Positions 60,174 to 64,000 of a DNA stretch of 64,000 nucleotides are shown one piece after another. A program made the translations under genes and the position numbers. Origin of the DNA: Bursaphelenchus xylophilus (taxonomy: Eukaryota > Nematoda > Chromadorea > Rhabditida > Aphelenchoididae). The stretch spans positions 3,658,001-3,722,000 of the forward strand of contig CAJFCV020000001.1 of NCBI GenBank assembly GCA_904066235.2. The letters are read 5' to 3'. The notes under the pieces are model-generated. The model was not told where the DNA came from and made no database searches. It worked only from the letters and a program-made list of their open reading frames with translations. The first letter of the stretch is position 1; every line of letters begins with the position of its first letter.

Positions 60174-60289
60174 GGTCAAGTACAATGGATAATATATCCC
60201 AAACCCCCTCGAAGACCCCCTTGTAAATGCCGTAAGACACACTGTGGACCTGCATAAAGGCTTACAAGAAATATTAAAGCCATTGATCT

Positions 60290-63200
60290 TCACCTCGACA
60301 ACTCTTTGAAGATGTTTTGCTGCGAAACATCAAACGGCATAGCGCTTGGTGGTCGGCTCCGCAGAAGGGCGGAATCTGTCCCTTCTTCTGTCTGGCCCTC
60401 ATTCAATTCATTTAATTTCTTGACCGACAACGAATAGGGCTTGTAAACAAGTCCATCCGGCACTGGTGGGGCGTCAAATCGGCCTCTGGTGCCCTGAAAT
60501 CCAATTATATTAATCATGAGGGGACCTGATCCCAAAAAACCTCAAAATTCCTCCGAAGAATCGCTTACCAATTTGCTTCTGTAGTAGAAAAAGGTGCCAA
60601 ATATGATGACAGTCACCGAGGAAATGCCAATTATGCCCAACGCGTGCCTATAATGGTCGTGTTGGGTCATTTTCCCCATCAAAGTCATCTCCTTCGCCTT
60701 TCGCTCCATTTCCTCGGCCTCCGAATGTTTCAAAATCGAGCATTTATGGAAGTTGGCGGGCGTTCTGAAGTACGGACATCCCACCGACGGACAGAAATAA
60801 GCATCTTGAGACAGTACAGCTTTGGATAAATTGTATTTTGGGCCCGCGATCAGTCGATTCCAGAGCCATTTTGTCGCGTAATTATGTCCTCGTCGATTCA
60901 ATAGTGGTCTGTTTGGAATGAACAGTGAATAGGGATATCTTGAAGTGATTGTGAGCATGGGGAGGGTCAAAACGCCAAAGTTTTTGCTCTGGAATTGCGC
61001 AAAATTACATTGCTTTACTGATTTTAGGTATACCTTATAGGCCGCGACATGTTCCGCAACCTCGGCGAATGCTCTGGACCATTCAGCGCTTAGTTTCTCC
61101 ATAAATTCGTTTGATTGGTCTTTTGAACAGCTGCATCGGGTTCTACAAACATAAAATTATATTACACTAGGTCAGAAGATCATCAAAAATTTTTCTCTTT
61201 GATTTCTATGAAACTTATCACAAACACTGTGCACACTCCGTAAATTAACCTCTGAAAATTTTAGGTCAAAACTTCCATCCGCAGCGGAGAAATCGAAAAA
61301 ATTTTTTGTAGACTTCCTATCAAAAAATCTCGAAATTCTTTGAAAATTGCAAGCTCAAACTTTCCAAAACACTTTAGAATTTCTTAATCTAAATTCTGAC
61401 CAAGTTTCATCAAAATCGAAGAGGTAAAATCATGATGATATAACTTTAGGTATGCTTACTTTAAAAGGTTTGCTTTTTGATGATAAGAGCTTGAAACATG
61501 GATGGGACCGAGTAAAATGACAAGAGCCTTGTGTATTCCAGCTTTCAGAATATCCACGGCTTTGATCAGGGCTTCCGTATCCGGCACAGAGCAGTTCCCG
61601 CACACCTGAAGGTAGTGTAATATAAATTAATGTCCAAACTACCAAAAAGCCTCAAATTCCTTGCAAAAGTCATCAAAACATAAAAATCATACCTCCTCCG
61701 TCCCTATTGTAATGATAACCATGGCCCAAGTGTTATATAAATCCACTTCTTTCATGGTTTTGATCCGTTTTACCAACTCCTTGGCCTGTTTCGGCATGGT
61801 TCCGGTGGTGGCGGCGCTCTCGGCGACGTTTAATTGATGTGCCGGGAGTTCGTTCGTCCCTCCCATGCCATGCGAGACCCCATGAAGACTGTCTTCGGAG
61901 GTGAATTCGCGGAGAATATTAGGGATCGTGATTAATCCATCAATTGTGGCATCTCCGCCGATCGGAAAAGCGGCGCCACGAAAATCGATGTCGGTCCTGG
62001 GCCAGAGACCTCGGCCGGTCTAAAAATATAGGTCCTAAATTATTTGTGCTACCCAAAACATCAATTGTATGTAGTTGGACGATTGGCGAAAAATGGAAAA
62101 TTTTCGAGCTTGGCCAAGTGGGAAGATGTCACGGAAAAATGGTCGAGAAGGAGCGGCCGCGAGGAATTGTGCAACAAATAGAAATTTATATTATTCATGA
62201 CGTTTTCGTGGTCTGAAAGAAAATTTGAGCTAATTTCACGGTAAATTGTGGTGTATAATTGAGGACTGGGACGATTGGGGAAAAAGACGACTGGGGAAAC
62301 CGAAAAGTATTATTTTTCTTCGATGCAAGTGACGAAATTAGGATAATCGAGGGTGCTGATTTCGAAAATGAGATTCTTTTTTTTTTGATAGTTACTTTTT
62401 TCCTCAAGTAGTACTGTAAAGTAGTAATTTTTTTGATTTTTTTTCATGAGTACTCGATTTAGGGGTTTTCGATGATGCTGATTTCGAAAATCTTATTCAT
62501 TTTTTCTGTTTTGAAAGCAGTGCCATCGAAACCCCCCAAATCGAGTATTCATGAAAAAAAATCAAAAAATAACTACTTTACAGTACTATGGAAAAAATAA
62601 CTATCAAAAAAATGAATGTCATTTTCGGAATCAGCACCATCGATTATCCCAATTTCGACACTTGCATAGAAGAAAAGTAATACTTTTCGGTTTCTCTAAT
62701 CGTCATTTTCCTAAATCGTCTCAGTTCTCAATTATATACCACAATTTCCCATGAAATTAGCCCAAATTTTCTTTTGGACCACGAAAACGTCATGGATAAT
62801 ATAAATTTCCATTTTTTGCAAAATTCCTCGCGGCCGCTCCTTCTCGGCCATTTTTCCGTGACATTTTCCCACTTGGCCAAGCTCGAAAGCGGCGGCAAAA
62901 TATATTTTTTCGTCTCGAAAATCCGTTCTTTGCTCTTTTCTCTCAAATTTTCGTCGAAATTGATGGATAAATCAATCACCGACGTTCATTTTGCACTAAC
63001 AAAGAGCGGATCAGAGCTTTTTCTTCCTTCCAAGTTCAATTTGAGGGCAAGAAAGACCAGAAAAACGACTTTGTAACCATTTTCTTTGACTAAAATATCA
63101 ATTACAATATCGAAAAACTCTTACCGCCAACGAATCCCCCATCGCCGCGATAATCCCAATGTCCTCGGGGCTGAGGTCGGCCGTCGACTTGCCCGTCACA

Positions 63201-63693
63201 AAGTCCGACTTGATTTTGGGGCAACTGAACGACTTTCTAAACAAAAAACCCTCCGTTTTGCCATGAATAATATAATTACTTGTTGTTGAAGGCGCTGGAG
63301 ATGATGGAAATCGTCTCCTCCGGCCGATCATGGTCCCCTTCCAGTTTGACTGGCGTCAGTTCCGAGTTTATAAAGTCCTCGGGCTTCCTTTCTTCGCTCA
63401 CATCGCTGTCGCCGTCATCAATCTGCTCTAAAAGCGGAAAAATAAACAGAAAAAAGTGCAAATTTACCTTCAGATTCGCCTTCGTCACCAAAGAAACCCT
63501 GTCCGAAGTCTTCTTCTGAGGATTCTGTGGAATTATTTCCTAAACTTCGAAAAATTTATATTATTCATGGGAAAAATTAAAATTTTAGGTATAAAATCTC
63601 TTGAAAATCACCTTTATCCACAATTGTTTTGTTCGCACGGCCATAAATTACTAAATACAATAAAAATATCGATAAAATTTTGAGGAACAACAT
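60290..63693 (-). CDS. Phospholipase B1-like type I membrane protein, probably inactive
   Basis: Nine exons (minus): 63612-63693, 63468-63539, 63280-63427, 63125-63236, 61693-62019, 61460-61605, 61034-61142, 60569-60988 and 60290-60493. They total 1620 nt (539 aa), all phases matching. Signal peptide 1-20 (FLKILSIFLLYLVIYGRA) precedes an acidic segment, then the PLB/SGNH esterase domain: FSCPKIKSDF, AAMGDSLA with nucleophile Ser136, FPIGGDATIDGLITIPNIL and KTRCSCS. A transmembrane helix at 447-468 (HALGIIGISSVTVIIFGTFF) and a cytoplasmic tail of about 70 residues follow. PLB1 enzymes hydrolyse phospholipid acyl esters at the outer membrane face. Here the block normally GGND reads GTEE (244-247), and the D-x-x-H block reads N358-RP-L361 before RRGH, so catalysis is doubtful. 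Expression, not alignment, would settle whether all exons are joined. Confidence 0.9.
62020..63124. other. Intron 4 of the phospholipase-like gene, mostly a long hairpin
   Basis: The arms 62105-62267 and 62727-62885 are inverted copies of unique-looking sequence (CGAGCTTGGCCAAGTGGGAA, GAGCGGCCGCGAGGAATT). They enclose element E copy 3, giving an almost continuous 780-bp foldback. A lone E-type terminal unit (GACGATTGGCGAAAAA) sits outside the left arm at about 62079. Confidence 0.85.
62268..62726. mobile_element. Element E, copy 3, in intron 4 of the phospholipase-like gene
   Basis: Two terminal units at each end (GACGATTGGGGAAAAAGACG at the left, diverged at the right), then CCGAAAAGTATTATTTTTCT and GGATAATCGAGGGTGCTGAT arms. 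Confidence 0.88.
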
Positions 63694-63716
63694 CACAAAA
63701 CCCGCATTTCCACCAT
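63693..63716 (-). CDS. Seven-codon upstream ORF overlapping the phospholipase-like start
   Basis: ATG at 63716 reads MVEMRVL and stops at TGA 63695-63693, which shares its A with the main ATG (TGATG). It lies inside the leader that begins after the acceptor at 63726. It could permit termination-reinitiation or reduce translation. Confidence 0.4.
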   Translation of the reverse strand: MVEMRVL

Positions 63717-63725
63717 TGATAAGGT

Positions 63726-63740
63726 CTGAAAAGTGAGAAA
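63726..63740 (-). promoter_or_regulatory. Probable spliced-leader acceptor of the phospholipase-like gene
   Basis: TTCTCACTTTTCAG ends 32 bases upstream of the ATG at 63693. A cis intron from an exon off the window is an alternative. The remaining sequence to 64000 would then be promoter; it contains a TTTTTATATTGATTT (minus strand) but nothing else I can name. Confidence 0.55.
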
Positions 63741-64000
63741 AGGCGCTTAAACAGACGGATAATATTGATTTTCGCGGAGAAAAACACCTGTCACGAAAGG
63801 GAAATGGCCGAACTCAAGAGTCTAGAGTGTCAATCTTTATTTACATTCGAATAAATTGGGAGAAAAGCGCAGGTCAAGTGGTCAACATAAATCAATATAA
63901 AAACGTGCCGACTGATCGCTCAACTCAACATTGTTGTTTACAAAAAGGTGGGAGAAGTAGTAACAAAAGAGAATTGACAGGTAAAAAGGCTTGGGTCACA

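Overview
This looks like nuclear DNA of a rhabditid nematode, most likely a Caenorhabditis-like species. The sequence shows short exons with TTTTCAG acceptors and GTAAGT/GTGAGT donors, splice acceptors just upstream of start codons (as expected for spliced-leader trans-splicing), nematode-type supplementary nuclear receptors, and very many short foldback elements flanked by TA. The genus is my inference and was not checked by any search.

Only five coding loci could be assembled, all on the minus strand, with matching intron phases. They are: (1) a nuclear receptor with a complete DNA-binding domain that leaves the left edge (1488-2129); (2) a second nuclear receptor with a ligand-binding domain but apparently only a fragment of the first zinc finger (13467-17411); (3) a secreted Pro/Gln/Thr-rich protein with a basic C-terminal helix (24465-26957); (4) an atypical Ras-family GTPase with a CAAX end and two possible first exons (39436-43025, alternative exon 43983-44119); (5) a transmembrane phospholipase-B-like protein that keeps the GDS serine but has lost other catalytic positions (60290-63693). 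The genes are not an operon: kilobases of repeats separate them.

The rest is mostly mobile DNA. For reference I name the repeat families A to H. A: TA-flanked MITE ending TCAGTCTGTCGGGAAAATAA, at least 20 copies in two subfamilies. B: ends ACAAGGAAAGTACTTCTATG. C: foldback ending GACCTGATCCAGTGGCAAAA. D: ends CTAGTCCGTTCG with TGCACWGTGCA palindromes inside. E: ends in 14-bp GACGATTGGGGAAA units. F: about 440 bp with ends ACAGGGGAAGTACCCC. G: ends ACTAGTCGCGACATAAAGTC. H: one 2.6-kb foldback. There are also a GC-rich hAT-type element with an 8-bp target duplication, a mariner element with a decayed transposase, and a second mariner-like element.

The most interesting points are five evenly spaced TGACCGGTCA palindromes directly upstream of the first nuclear receptor, the receptor lacking most of its DNA-binding domain, the phospholipase pseudoenzyme with a start-overlapping upstream ORF and a large intronic hairpin, and the possible peptide precursor.
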